Source: Roseinatronobacter bogoriensis DSM 18756
GTDB lineage: Bacteria; Pseudomonadota; Alphaproteobacteria; Rhodobacterales; Rhodobacteraceae
Direction of reading: 5' to 3'
Length of the DNA: 64,000 nt
Assembly (NCBI RefSeq): GCF_004366635.1
Contig: NZ_SORN01000004.1
Coordinates: 214,371 to 278,370, forward strand
The stretch's first letter is position 1, and every line of letters begins with the position of its first letter. Below the pieces are notes generated by a model. It was not told where the DNA came from. It worked only from the letters and a program-made list of their open reading frames with translations, and did not search any database. Of the stretch, positions 16,869 through 25,931 are shown one piece after another. The position numbers and the translations under genes are program-made.

Positions 16869-19331
16869 TCACTCTGCCAGTGGGCGAATGGTCGTGATCC
16901 CCACTGCCCCCCCGCGTGCAAGCTCCGGGTCCAGTGTCATGGGGATATATTCGCCCCTGCGCCACAGATCGCCCAGATCATCGTAGTGGCGTGAAAGCGG
17001 GTGTCCTGACTGGCCCGTGGACAGGATGAAGACCGAACTTTCGGGGTCGGCAAAGTCATACACACCGCGATACACTGCGCCATGTACATTTGCGAAGGGT
17101 TCAGGGTCGCGACCAGAGGTGCGCCCGCGCATGAGTGTATGATCGCCACCAGATGTTGACTGGCGGATATTTACGAAATGGCGCAGCAGCGGCACCTCGC
17201 CCAGCACGGAATGGGTATGGGTGGCCATATGCGCATCCCCCCAGCGCCAGCTTTCGACATTGTCGCCATAGCGTTCTGTCAGGCGCAGAAGGGCTTCATC
17301 CAGCGCGGTGATGGCGATTTCCGTGCAGGTTTCGCGGACCGAGGATTGCACGATATTGCACCATTCGCCGGCACCATCCGTGTCGCGGAACACCCGTTCG
17401 ATAAAGACCGGATCGACATGGGTGAAGCGTTCGGCCAGTGGACCCAGCTCATCGCGGATCAGGCGGGTCTGTAATTCGCGCATCCAGGCGGCGTAGATCA
17501 GTGGCTCTGGCAGATGTTCGTTCATTTCGCCGTTCCAGTCGGCCATCAGCCGCAAGGCGCGCTGGCGCAGATGTGCGCGTGTGCCCGCTGGTGCCGCCTC
17601 TCCCGAAAACCACAGATCGGCGGCGACCAGGGGCAGAAGCAGGCGCGCGGCAGGGCTGACCGTGTCCAGCTGCGCTTCGATGAAACTGTCGCGCGTGTGC
17701 ACATTGCGTGTGCGCATCAGATGCAGAAACCGCTCGATGCGCTGGGTATCGCCCCAGTCATGGCTGACATGCAGCGGGAATGGACGATCAAGTATCTTGT
17801 TGTTGGTATTGCCAAGAATACCGCTTTCAGGGTCCAGAAATCGCGGATTGGCCGAATAGGGCAGGGTGCCAATCCAGCGGTTTTCACGGCGCCAGCCGGG
17901 CGCGGGCATGCGGCCTTGCGTTTCATGTTCAGCACTGCGGCGCGGCATGCGTCCGATGGTTTGCATGGCGACCCGGTCGGGTGTGGCCAGCATCAGGTTT
18001 TGCGAAGGGGCCACGAATAACTCGCCCGCCGCCAAAGCGTCTTCGATGCTTTGTGCACGCATCAGGCGCATGGCGGCTGTCATGGTGGTGTCTTCGGCCT
18101 CCAGTGCTGTCCAGCCAAGGCTGGCCACATGGCCCGGCGGTGTGACCGCGCCAAGGTCAAACAACCCGCCTGAAAGAACCGGACCATTCTCGGACCAGCG
18201 CAGGGTCAGCGTGACCGGGTCTTCATCCTTGATGCGGATTATCGTGCCGCGCGTTTCGAAATCGGCCCAGCCGTCTGGTGTGCGATACTGTGTTGTGTTG
18301 TCGGGGTTCAACTCTTCGATAAAAATGTCGCTATCGTCCATGTATGAAGATGTGATCCCCCAGCCCAAGGCTTCGGACCGGCCAGAGAGAATGGCCGGAA
18401 TGCCCGGAATGCTTGCTCCGATGACCCCGCCGCTGTCCAGTTCAAGCCGCGCCAGATACATCAGCGACGGGGCTGTCAGTTCCAGATGCGGATCATTTGC
18501 AAGGATTGCACCGTCGCTTGCTGCGCGTTCCGGGGTGGCGGCAAAACTGTTCGAAGCACCTGCCATCGTAGGTGTCCGGATGGGCGACAGCGGGTCGTGA
18601 TGGGTTGCTAATTGATAATCAGGTGTCACGTCTGGGAACATGGCCGCATAGTCGGGAAGTGCCGCCACGCCAGAGCCGGGCGCATCGGGCATCAGGTCTT
18701 GCAACCTTTCGTTCGGTACAAGCAAAGAGGCGCGCGCGCGCAGCACTTCTTGCGCGATCTGCCCGTTTAGCTGCACCGATAGCAGCTTCAGAATCGCAAG
18801 CGAGTCGGCGGGTTGCCACAAGGGCATCTCGGCATTGAACATGAAGAATTCAGGCGCGCCGCGCCCGCGTGCGCGGTCATTGCTCTGGCGCAGCCAGGCA
18901 TTCACCCCGTCCGCATAGGATTGCAGCGCGGCCTGGGTCTGACTGTCCTGCGCCGCCACCGAGCTTCGCGCCAGTCCGTAAAGGTCCAGCCTGCGCATCA
19001 ATTCATCGGTTCTCAGTGTTCGCCGTCCGAACATTTCGGATAAGCGCCCTTGGGCTGTGCGCCGCAGCATCTGCATTTGCCACAGCCTGTCTTGCGCATG
19101 TGCAAAACCCAAGCCGAAGAACACATCGGTTTCATGTTCAGCAAAGATATGGGGCACGTTGTGGGTGTTACGCACGATCTCTATCTGCCCCTGCACCCCT
19201 GAAAGTGTGAAGGATTCAGAGTAATCGGGCAGAGAGCGCGACAGGAAGAAATAGACACTAATCCCAACAAGCACTGACAGCACAGCCAATGTACCGAAAA
19301 TTCTTAGCAGCCAGCGAAACAATGTGAACAT
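16869..19331 (-). CDS. Penicillin-acylase-family N-terminal-nucleophile hydrolase
   Basis: An 820-residue precursor of the S45 family, which hydrolyses amides such as acyl-homoserine lactones or beta-lactam side chains. A hydrophobic segment at residues ~10-32 is a signal peptide or anchor. The predicted autocatalytic site and nucleophile is S260 in AGASNSF, giving an alpha chain of ~230 residues and a beta chain of ~560. ILANDPHLELTAPSLMY just after it is the typical S45 block. It should act in the periplasm. The substrate is unknown: quorum-signal or cyclic-lipopeptide acylase activity is possible. Confidence 0.88.
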   Translation of the reverse strand: MFTLFRWLLRIFGTLAVLSVLVGISVYFFLSRSLPDYSESFTLSGVQGQIEIVRNTHNVPHIFAEHETDVFFGLGFAHAQDRLWQMQMLRRTAQGRLSEMFGRRTLRTDELMRRLDLYGLARSSVAAQDSQTQAALQSYADGVNAWLRQSNDRARGRGAPEFFMFNAEMPLWQPADSLAILKLLSVQLNGQIAQEVLRARASLLVPNERLQDLMPDAPGSGVAALPDYAAMFPDVTPDYQLATHHDPLSPIRTPTMAGASNSFAATPERAASDGAILANDPHLELTAPSLMYLARLELDSGGVIGASIPGIPAILSGRSEALGWGITSSYMDDSDIFIEELNPDNTTQYRTPDGWADFETRGTIIRIKDEDPVTLTLRWSENGPVLSGGLFDLGAVTPPGHVASLGWTALEAEDTTMTAAMRLMRAQSIEDALAAGELFVAPSQNLMLATPDRVAMQTIGRMPRRSAEHETQGRMPAPGWRRENRWIGTLPYSANPRFLDPESGILGNTNNKILDRPFPLHVSHDWGDTQRIERFLHLMRTRNVHTRDSFIEAQLDTVSPAARLLLPLVAADLWFSGEAAPAGTRAHLRQRALRLMADWNGEMNEHLPEPLIYAAWMRELQTRLIRDELGPLAERFTHVDPVFIERVFRDTDGAGEWCNIVQSSVRETCTEIAITALDEALLRLTERYGDNVESWRWGDAHMATHTHSVLGEVPLLRHFVNIRQSTSGGDHTLMRGRTSGRDPEPFANVHGAVYRGVYDFADPESSVFILSTGQSGHPLSRHYDDLGDLWRRGEYIPMTLDPELARGGAVGITTIRPLAE

Positions 19332-19427
19332 GAGATGAAGGGGGCTTTATATTGACGGTGGGTGTGGCCCTGATAGGTATTGCCCCTGCGACCAAAGCGC
19401 AATCACAAGAATTCGAGGGGGGATGCA

Positions 19428-20303
19428 ATGAGTAAACTGGCTTTTCTGGGGCTTGGGGTGATGGGGGGGCCGATGGCGGCGCATCTGGCGAAGGCCGGGC
19501 ATGAGGTAACTGTCTATAATCGCACAACCTCCAAGGCCGAAGGATGGGTTTCGGCGCATGGCGGCAGCTTTGCCAGCACCCCGCGAGAGGCGGCCGAAGG
19601 GGCCGAGTTCGTGATTGCCTGTGTGGGAAATGACGATGATTTGCGCAGCGTGTGTTTGGGCGATGAGGGCGCATTTGCCGCGATGGCGCAGGGAAGCGTC
19701 TTTGTCGATCACACGACTGTGTCGGCACAAGTGACGCGCGAGTTATATGCGGTCGCCAAGGCGCAGGGTGTGGGTTATGTCGATGCGCCAGTATCTGGCG
19801 GGCAGGCGGGCGCTGAAAACGGGGTTCTGTCGATCATGTGCGGCGGTGATGCGGAGGATTTCGACCGTGCCGCGCCGATCATGGACGCTTATGCGCGGAT
19901 CGCGCGGCGCATGGGCGAGAGTGGCGCGGGCCAGATTGCCAAGATGATGAACCAGATCTGTATCGCCGGGGCGGTTCAGGGGCTGGCCGAGGCGCTGCAT
20001 TTTGGCGAGAAGGCCGGTATGGACGGGCGCGCAGTCGTCGAGGTCATCTCTCAAGGGGCGGCGGGGTCCTGGCAGATGCAGAACCGTCATGGCACCATGC
20101 TTGATGGCGAGTTCAAACACGGATTTGCAGTGGACTGGATGCGCAAGGATCTTGGGATTTGCCTTGCTGCCGCCGATGAAGTCGGCGCGGCCCTGCCAGT
20201 GACAGCGCTTGTGGATCAGTTCTACAAGGAGGTGCAGAATATGGGTGGCGGGCGCTGGGACACCTCTGCCCTGATCGCGCGGCTGCGCAAGCTGGGAGAG
20301 TAA
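19428..20303 (+). CDS. NAD(P)-dependent beta-hydroxyacid dehydrogenase (3-hydroxyisobutyrate dehydrogenase family)
   Basis: A 291-residue enzyme starting with a Rossmann motif (FLGLGVMGGPMAAHLAKAGH). The substrate-binding segment is VDAPVSGGQAGAENG, and the catalytic Lys is in GQIAKMMNQ. Family members oxidise 3-hydroxyisobutyrate, tartronate semialdehyde or similar acids; the exact substrate cannot be read. The start at 19428 follows a GAGGGGGG site. The carbonic-anhydrase-like gene follows after two bases, so they form an operon. Confidence 0.88.
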   Translation: MSKLAFLGLGVMGGPMAAHLAKAGHEVTVYNRTTSKAEGWVSAHGGSFASTPREAAEGAEFVIACVGNDDDLRSVCLGDEGAFAAMAQGSVFVDHTTVSAQVTRELYAVAKAQGVGYVDAPVSGGQAGAENGVLSIMCGGDAEDFDRAAPIMDAYARIARRMGESGAGQIAKMMNQICIAGAVQGLAEALHFGEKAGMDGRAVVEVISQGAAGSWQMQNRHGTMLDGEFKHGFAVDWMRKDLGICLAAADEVGAALPVTALVDQFYKEVQNMGGGRWDTSALIARLRKLGE

Positions 20304-20305
20304 GG

Positions 20306-20845
20306 ATGCTGTATACCCTTGACGGGGTCAGTCCGACACTGCCCGCGAATGGCGACTACTGGGTCGCGCCGGGCGCGCATGTGATCGGGCATGTCGTGAT
20401 TGGCGAAGGCGTGTCGATCTGGTTCAATTGCACCCTGCGCGGCGATAACGAGCCGCTGGTGATCGGTGAGGGCAGCAATATTCAGGAAAACTGTGTATTG
20501 CACACCGATATGGGCTACCCGCTGACAATCGGCGCGCAGTGCACGATCGGGCACAAGGCCATGCTGCATGGCTGCACGATTGGTGATGGTTCGCTGATCG
20601 GGATGGGGGCGACCGTGTTGAATGGTGCAGTCATTGGCAAAGGCTGCCTGATCGGCGCGGGGGCCTTGGTGACAGAGGGCAAGGTTATTCCCGACGGATC
20701 GCTGGTCATGGGGTCTCCGGGGCGTGTTGTGCGTGAATTGAACGCCGAGGCGCAGGCAAAGCTGCTCGCCTCTGCTGCGGGTTACCGGGCCAATATGCAG
20801 CGCTTTCGCAAGGGACTGAGTCCGATGGGAGCCACGGGCGCCTAG
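20306..20845 (+). CDS. Gamma-carbonic-anhydrase-family protein
   Basis: A 179-residue left-handed beta-helix protein with repeated hexapeptides (VIGEGVSIW, IGEGSNIQEN, IGAQCTIGHKAMLHG, IGDGSLIGMGA). The metal-ligand histidines of gamma-class enzymes are present in VLHTDMG and GHKAMLHG. It may hydrate CO2, but many family members have no proven activity. Coupled to the upstream dehydrogenase with a two-base gap. Confidence 0.88.
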   Translation: MLYTLDGVSPTLPANGDYWVAPGAHVIGHVVIGEGVSIWFNCTLRGDNEPLVIGEGSNIQENCVLHTDMGYPLTIGAQCTIGHKAMLHGCTIGDGSLIGMGATVLNGAVIGKGCLIGAGALVTEGKVIPDGSLVMGSPGRVVRELNAEAQAKLLASAAGYRANMQRFRKGLSPMGATGA

Positions 20846-21161
20846 GTTTTACTGCTTGATACAGGATGCTCCGTGACAGCATTGAGGGGTTTTGCGGACA
20901 TTCAGTTGCGCGGAGTCGAGGCCGAAGGCCGCCGAGCATCGCCGGGCCGCCCCCACGGCACGGCGATTGGGCTGCCCCCAGCGCAACGATCTGATCTTTC
21001 GCGGACTTGGCCAGCATAAACCGCTGTAGAGCAAACCTTGGATCGCCGCACCGCGGCACGACGCTACGCGGCTTTGTACCCAGTGCTTTATATCCGCAAA
21101 GTCCCGCAATACTGACCCGTCACATCAAGACGCCACTTTGTGTCAGCTATGGCACACTGGA
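20846..21161. other. 316-bp intergenic region with GC-rich hairpin element, no gene supported
   Basis: This spacer lies between convergent genes. It holds a GGCC-GAA-GGCC hairpin core at 20920-20930 and two imperfect copies of a GGGC(C/T)GCCCCC segment at about 20947-20981. Short open frames exist but lack ribosome sites and recognisable sequence. It looks like a repeat relic or transcription-end region. Confidence 0.5.
20920..20934 (+). repeat. Copy 1 of a 15-bp intergenic hairpin repeat
   Basis: GGCCGAAGGCCGCCG occurs here, and its exact reverse complement occurs in another intergenic region at 55553-55567. The core GGCC-GAA-GGCC can form a small stem-loop. Only two copies were noticed in the window. 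Confidence 0.5.
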
Positions 21162-22355
21162 TTACGACCTGACGCCGATTCCCATCTGCATCAGCGTGCG
21201 CCGCACAGGGGCCGCCGAATACATCATGTCCAGCATCTTTGCGCGTGCATCGCGCAGCGGCTGGGAATGGATCATGGAAGCGCGGTTCAACATGCCCACC
21301 CCGGTCACACGCATTGCAACATCGGGGTAGCGGCGGCGGTTATAGGCCGACAGCATCGCAGGCGTTCCCAGCGTTTCCGGCGTGGCAAGGTCAATCAGCG
21401 CCGAAAGATCGGCCAGTGACATGTTCAGCCCTTGTGCGCCGATCGGGGGCACGACATGCGCAGCCTCTGCCATCAAGGCCGTGCGTTCGGCATGGAAGCG
21501 TTCTGCGATCTGGCTGATGATCGGCCAGACAGTCAGGCGTGACGCCAGTTTCAACGGACCAAACAGCCCACAAGAGCGGATGTTCATCTCTTCCTCGAAA
21601 TCTGCGGGTGCAAGCGACTGCAACCGTGCGACCTCGGGTCCGGTTTCCATCCAGACAATGGCAGAGCAGGGCTGTCCATCCCGGTCAGGCAGCGGGACAA
21701 ATGTGAATGGTCCGCCAGAACGGTGGATCTCGGTCGAAACATTCTCGTGTGGCACTGGGTGCGTCACGGCAAAAGCCAGCGCTTTTTGACCAAAGCGCGT
21801 TGTTCGAACGCCGATCCCCAGTGCCTGACGCATGGGCGAGTTGCGCCCGTCAGCGGCGACCAGCAGCCGCGCCTCTACCGTGCTGCCGTCGGTCAGGCCG
21901 ATCAGCGCCGCCGATTCCCGCGTGGTCAGCCGACGCGTTCCAATGCCGGGTCGGAATGTGACATTCGGCAACTCCGCCAATCTGGCCACACATTCGCGCT
22001 TCAGCAGCCAGTTGGGCAGGTTCCATCCGAAGGGCTGGTCGGAAATGTCGGCGGCGTCAAAGGCATGGCTGACGCGTGGCGTTGGGTCTTCGCCGCCTGC
22101 ATCGACGATCCGCATAACCTGAAGGGGCATGGCATATGCGTCAAACCGTTCCCATAATCCTGCCTTTTGCAGGATGTCGACGGACGGTTGCAGGAAAGCC
22201 GTGCTGCGCAAATCAGATCCGGCATCGGATTCGGCCATCACCGGTGGGGTTGGATCGACGCACAGGACTGAATACCCCTGAGTGCCGAAGGCCGCAGCAG
22301 CGGTCATGCCCGCTATGCCCCCCCCGGAAACAACCACATCAAACTGCTCTCGCAT
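21162..22355 (-). CDS. UbiH/UbiF/COQ6-family FAD-dependent monooxygenase
   Basis: A 397-residue flavoprotein hydroxylase. The N-terminal FAD motif is VVVSGGGIAGMTAAAAFG, with SGGG-I-AG instead of the common GGGPAG. The mid-protein DG motif is LLVAADGRNSPMRQ, and the second FAD block PIGAQGLNMSLADL lies near the C-terminus. Relatives hydroxylate the ubiquinone ring at C5, C6 or C7; which position is used cannot be told. The start at 22355 follows GAAGGA eight bases upstream. The gene is isolated from other ubi genes. Confidence 0.88.
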   Translation of the reverse strand: MREQFDVVVSGGGIAGMTAAAAFGTQGYSVLCVDPTPPVMAESDAGSDLRSTAFLQPSVDILQKAGLWERFDAYAMPLQVMRIVDAGGEDPTPRVSHAFDAADISDQPFGWNLPNWLLKRECVARLAELPNVTFRPGIGTRRLTTRESAALIGLTDGSTVEARLLVAADGRNSPMRQALGIGVRTTRFGQKALAFAVTHPVPHENVSTEIHRSGGPFTFVPLPDRDGQPCSAIVWMETGPEVARLQSLAPADFEEEMNIRSCGLFGPLKLASRLTVWPIISQIAERFHAERTALMAEAAHVVPPIGAQGLNMSLADLSALIDLATPETLGTPAMLSAYNRRRYPDVAMRVTGVGMLNRASMIHSQPLRDARAKMLDMMYSAAPVRRTLMQMGIGVRS

Positions 22356-22436
22356 CGCACCATCCTTCGTAACTTGACAGTAGTCTAGCGCTTGGCGTCG
22401 CGGGTGCAATGCTGCACCTGCAATGCAGCGGCAAAC

Positions 22437-22643
22437 CTAGCCAAAAACAATGAAAATCAGCACGATCACCATGCCGATAGCGGCAGGCACCATGACCGAA
22501 ACCAGTCCGGGCAGGCCCCAGACCATGGTTGCGATGACAAGCACATTCAAAAATACCATCAACCCTGCCCAGATCGGCCAGGGTTCTTCGTCATTGCGCC
22601 AGTCGCGCTTTTTTTCGTGATGGTGGGGTGAGTTATCAGTCAT
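22437..22643 (-). CDS. Small two-helix membrane protein, paralogue A
   Basis: A 68-residue protein with a charged, His-rich N-terminus, an EPWPIW motif, two hydrophobic helices, and the C-terminal sequence VMVPAAIGMVIVLIFIVFG. The start at 22643 is preferred because GGAGG lies nine bases upstream; the earlier ATG at 22652 abuts that site. It is clearly related to the next upstream gene on the same strand (shared EPW-IW, VMVPAA and FIVFG). Function unknown. Confidence 0.7.
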   Translation of the reverse strand: MTDNSPHHHEKKRDWRNDEEPWPIWAGLMVFLNVLVIATMVWGLPGLVSVMVPAAIGMVIVLIFIVFG

Positions 22644-22727
22644 CGCGGACATCCTCCGATAATATGTATCGGAGATGTATGATAACTATACCCCGACGAC
22701 AGGACGGCACAATGTCGCGCGACTGAT

Positions 22728-22757
22728 GCGCGCAGGGGGCGTTTATGCCCTGCGCGC
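22728..22757 (-). other. GC-rich hairpin between the two small membrane protein genes
   Basis: A perfect 10-bp inverted repeat (22728-22737 with 22748-22757), loop of 10, located 12 bases after the end of paralogue B. No T-run follows on the minus strand, so it may be an mRNA-stabilising or attenuating stem, not a classical terminator. Confidence 0.5.
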
Positions 22758-22768
22758 GAGGCAGGTCG

Positions 22769-22981
22769 CTAGCCGAAAACGATGAAACACAACAGAACCA
22801 GCATCGCGAGCGCGGCGGGCACCATGACGACAACGAGGCCCGCAACGCCCATCGTCACCACAGCGGTGACAAGGGTTGCGACCACAAAGAGAATGGCAGC
22901 CCAGATCCCCCAAGGTTCATTGGCGAGTGATTTCGGCAAACTGGTTGTTGCGGAAGCTGGTTGGGTTGCTGCGTGTGTCAT
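22769..22981 (-). CDS. Small two-helix membrane protein, paralogue B
   Basis: A 70-residue protein with an Ala/Thr/Ser-rich N-terminus, EPWGIWAA, two hydrophobic helices, VVMVPAALAM and the same FIVFG ending as paralogue A. A strong AGGAGGA site ten bases before the ATG at 22981 fixes the start; the frame extends 20 codons further without support. The tandem arrangement suggests a duplication and perhaps hetero-oligomers. Function unknown. Confidence 0.72.
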   Translation of the reverse strand: MTHAATQPASATTSLPKSLANEPWGIWAAILFVVATLVTAVVTMGVAGLVVVMVPAALAMLVLLCFIVFG

Positions 22982-23079
22982 GATCGTTCCTCCTGAAAAC
23001 ATGAAACCCCGCATAAGGTTTTTCTCGCTGCGTCGCAGCATGACACATTGTCGCGCATCGGACGCTGAAGGAGTGGTGA

Positions 23080-23727
23080 TCAGGGGCGCAGCTTTGACAA
23101 GAACGCGGTCAAGTCATTTGTATGATGCTGGATATGCGGTGCATCATGGCGTTCAGGGGCAACATGGACTGTGCGCATCCCCAATTCAAAAGGGGCCGCC
23201 AGATTGCGCGGGTCATCCTCGAACATGGCAGCAAGGGCCGGGTCCAGCCCGTCCAACGCAAAGACCTGCGCAAACGCATCCTGTTCCGGCTTGGGGCGGT
23301 AGCCTGCATGTTCGACCCCATAGATCGCATCGAACAAACCATTCAGACCGCGCGCCTCGATCACGCGCAAGGCATAATCGGCCGAACCATTGGTGTAGAT
23401 GATCCTGCGGCCGGGCAGGGCCGCTATCTGGTCGCGCAATTCAACATCGGGGCTAAGGACCGAGAAGTCGATGTCATGGACTTGTTGCATATAGGGCACC
23501 GGGTCGATCCCGTGTTCGTGCATCAGCCCGGCCAGAGTCGTGCCATAGTGTTGCCAATAGGTTTTTCGCAGATGGTTGGCTTCTGACTGTGTGACGCCAA
23601 GCGCGTCCATCACATAGCTGACCATCTTGACCTCTATCTGGTCAAAAAGGCGCATTTGAGGGGGGTAAAGTGTGTTGTCCAGATCAAAGACCCAGTCACG
23701 CACATCTGTAAAACATTCTGCTGGCAT
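23080..23727 (-). CDS. HAD-family pyrimidine 5'-nucleotidase
   Basis: A 215-residue haloacid-dehalogenase-like phosphatase. HAD motif I is WVFDLDNTLYPP at the N-terminus; motif II is IIYTNGSADYA; motif IV is MFEDDPRNL. This pattern fits the SDT1-like pyrimidine 5'-nucleotidase subgroup, which dephosphorylates UMP, CMP or related nucleotides. The start at 23727 is chosen because a longer frame begins only with TTG, though the ribosome site is weak. It diverges from the GntR gene. Confidence 0.85.
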   Translation of the reverse strand: MPAECFTDVRDWVFDLDNTLYPPQMRLFDQIEVKMVSYVMDALGVTQSEANHLRKTYWQHYGTTLAGLMHEHGIDPVPYMQQVHDIDFSVLSPDVELRDQIAALPGRRIIYTNGSADYALRVIEARGLNGLFDAIYGVEHAGYRPKPEQDAFAQVFALDGLDPALAAMFEDDPRNLAAPFELGMRTVHVAPERHDAPHIQHHTNDLTAFLSKLRP

Positions 23728-23826
23728 GGCGGGAACATTATTCGGAAAATGTGAAAGAGCAAGGCACAAGGGCTTGTCATCAGGCGCGATCCCGTCTTTT
23801 GTAACCAAAAAAACAATGAGTATGAC

Positions 23827-24480
23827 ATGACAGAGACGAAACCCATGAAAGATGCCTATTCGCTGATCCTTGAGGCGATTGATCTGGGCACATACAAACC
23901 CGGTGACCGGCTTGTGGAATCAGAACTGGCAGAGCGTTTCGGGGTTTCGCGCACTCCGATCCGAGAGGCGCTGCAACGGCTGGAGACACAATCCCTTCTG
24001 ACTCGTGATGGCCGCTCGTTGATTGTGGCCTCGCTCGATCACAACCAGTTGGCGGAACTCTATGTCGTCCGGTCAGAGTTGGAAGGGCTCGCTGCACGAT
24101 TGGCGGCACGCCATGCGACACAAGAAGAAGTGCGCCTGTTGCGCGGTATGATCGAAGAAGATCGTGCGCTGATAGATGATCCTCAGGCACTCAGCCGTGC
24201 CAACAAACGATTTCATAAACAGATCCACCTTGCGTCACATAACCGCTATCTGGTGCAGCAGCTTGATCTTGTGCATCGGTCGATGGCGCTGCTTGCCACC
24301 ACTTCGCTATCTTTTGAAGGGCGCGGGCTTCAGACCCTTGAAGAACATCACCGGATCGTAGAGGCGATCGCCGCAGGGGACGGCGACCGCGCTTATGAAG
24401 CGCTGAAGCAGCATATCTCACTGGCTTTTGAAACGCGCCTGCGTCAGGATTCGATGGCGGAAGCGCGCTTTTCTGTCTGA
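23827..24480 (+). CDS. GntR-family transcriptional regulator (FCD domain)
   Basis: A 217-residue regulator. The N-terminal winged helix has GDRLVESELAERFGVSRTPIREALQRLE, the typical GntR recognition segment. The C-terminal all-helical FCD effector domain has the metal-binding pattern of Asp/His residues (RANKRFHKQIH, LEEHHRIVEAI). The ligand is usually an organic acid, but is unknown here. The gene diverges from the HAD nucleotidase across 99 bases. The start could also be ATG 23845. No clear operator was seen in the gap. Confidence 0.9.
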   Translation: MTETKPMKDAYSLILEAIDLGTYKPGDRLVESELAERFGVSRTPIREALQRLETQSLLTRDGRSLIVASLDHNQLAELYVVRSELEGLAARLAARHATQEEVRLLRGMIEEDRALIDDPQALSRANKRFHKQIHLASHNRYLVQQLDLVHRSMALLATTSLSFEGRGLQTLEEHHRIVEAIAAGDGDRAYEALKQHISLAFETRLRQDSMAEARFSV

Positions 24481-24483
24481 GGA

Positions 24484-25224
24484 TCAGAGCACCTCGTCAA
24501 GAAATTCCAGCAAAGCAGCTTCTGCCTTGGCGTTGGCATCCGGATCCCAGTCATTGGACCCTTCAACCGTGAAGGAGTGCCGCGCGCCACCGAATATGCG
24601 CGATTCATGCGCAACCCCTGCTTCGCGCAACTCGTCCATCAGGGCTGCCAGATCCGCCATGCCAGAGACGGGATCGGCAGAGCCATGCAGGACCAGCACC
24701 GGCCCTTGCGTCGCGCTGTAATCCTGACCTTCGGGCGCACCAAGCCCACCGTGGAAGCTGACAAAGCCCGCCATGTCGAAACCTGCACGCGCCCCTTCCA
24801 GCGCTGCGGCCCCGCCGAAGCAATAGCCTGTCAGCACCATCTGATCTGGCACATTCTCCAATGCGCCGGCGGCTTCTGCCCCGGCTGCGATCCGCGCGCG
24901 AAATTCGTCCCGGTCGCCATAAAGTGCGCCGGTTTCGCGGCGGTAATCATCAATCCCGTCCAGCACGGCATCGCGCCCGAACAGATCCAGCGCGACCCCG
25001 ACAAAGCCTGCTTCGGCCATCGCATCGGCGCGTGCGATTTCATGGTCGTTCAGCCCGTCCCAATCATGCACGATAAGAACCGTTCCGCGTGCCTCGCCTT
25101 CTGGCATTGCAACATAGCCCTCGAACACAGTTTCGCCGACGGTGTATTCGAAATTCTCGGCCATTGCCGGGGCTGCGACCAGAAAGGTGCATGTGGCGAG
25201 AAATGTAGCATGTGACATTTTCAT
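24484..25224 (-). CDS. Secreted dienelactone-hydrolase-family protein
   Basis: A 246-residue alpha/beta hydrolase with an N-terminal signal peptide ending near APAMA-E. The nucleophile is C135 in LTGYCFGGAA, with Asp in HGSADPVSG and His in GGARHSFTV completing the dienelactone-hydrolase triad. The presence of a signal peptide suggests periplasmic action and argues against a classical chlorocatechol pathway. The substrate is unknown. It converges with the GntR gene with only three bases between them. Confidence 0.87.
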   Translation of the reverse strand: MKMSHATFLATCTFLVAAPAMAENFEYTVGETVFEGYVAMPEGEARGTVLIVHDWDGLNDHEIARADAMAEAGFVGVALDLFGRDAVLDGIDDYRRETGALYGDRDEFRARIAAGAEAAGALENVPDQMVLTGYCFGGAAALEGARAGFDMAGFVSFHGGLGAPEGQDYSATQGPVLVLHGSADPVSGMADLAALMDELREAGVAHESRIFGGARHSFTVEGSNDWDPDANAKAEAALLEFLDEVL

Positions 25225-25288
25225 TGGTTTTCCCTCCTGTAGTCGCCCACAAGATAGCGCTGCCTTGAAAATGCCAAGGGCATCCGGC

Positions 25289-25747
25289 TCAGGTTAGCTT
25301 TTGCTTGACCAGCCCGCCTGCCTTGCCGAAATCCATTTGTCCTGCATAATCCGCTTTCAGCGCGGCCATGACCTTGCCAATATCGCGCACAGAACTGGCG
25401 CCGGTTTGCGCGACAGCTTTCTCGATAGCGGCTGTGACTTCATCATCGCTCAATTGTCGCGGCAGGAAGCTTTCGATCACTGCAATTTCTGCGGTTTCTT
25501 TCTCCGCCAGGTCCAGCCGCGCGGCTTCTTCATAGGCGCGGGCCGAATCACGGCGCTGTTTGACCATACGGGTCAAGACGGCGGTCAGGTCGGCATCCGT
25601 CAATTCGCTGACGCCCTGATCCCCGCGCGCCGCAATTTCGCGGTCCTTTATGGCGGCATTGACCAGCCGCAGCGTGGCCAGCCGCTCACTATCCCGCGCT
25701 TTCATCGCGGTCTTGAGTTCGCTTGAAATCTTGTCACGCAAGGACAT
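25289..25747 (-). CDS. GatB/YqeY domain protein
   Basis: A 152-residue protein with the complete YqeY fold: N-terminal helical part (LRDKISSELKTAMKARDSERLATLRLVNAAIKD) and the tail domain with FLPRQLSDDEV and DIGKVMAALK. The tail resembles the tRNA-binding end of GatB, so a link to tRNA or translation quality control is often assumed but unproven. The start at 25747 follows AGGAG eight bases upstream. The gene diverges from carA. Confidence 0.92.
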   Translation of the reverse strand: MSLRDKISSELKTAMKARDSERLATLRLVNAAIKDREIAARGDQGVSELTDADLTAVLTRMVKQRRDSARAYEEAARLDLAEKETAEIAVIESFLPRQLSDDEVTAAIEKAVAQTGASSVRDIGKVMAALKADYAGQMDFGKAGGLVKQKLT

Positions 25748-25931
25748 CTGGTCGCTCCTGTCAGCACGAATGTTCAAGCATTGCAGACTACAGCCCTGCG
25801 CAGAGCGCAGCAAGCACCGATAGCGCCGCATGATATTTGGCAGAACAATGCGCCGAGAGGCCGGTTCGCCTTGATTCTCTCTCGCGCGCGCCTTAGAGGT
25901 GCGCGCAAATCCGAACAGACGGAGACGCGCC

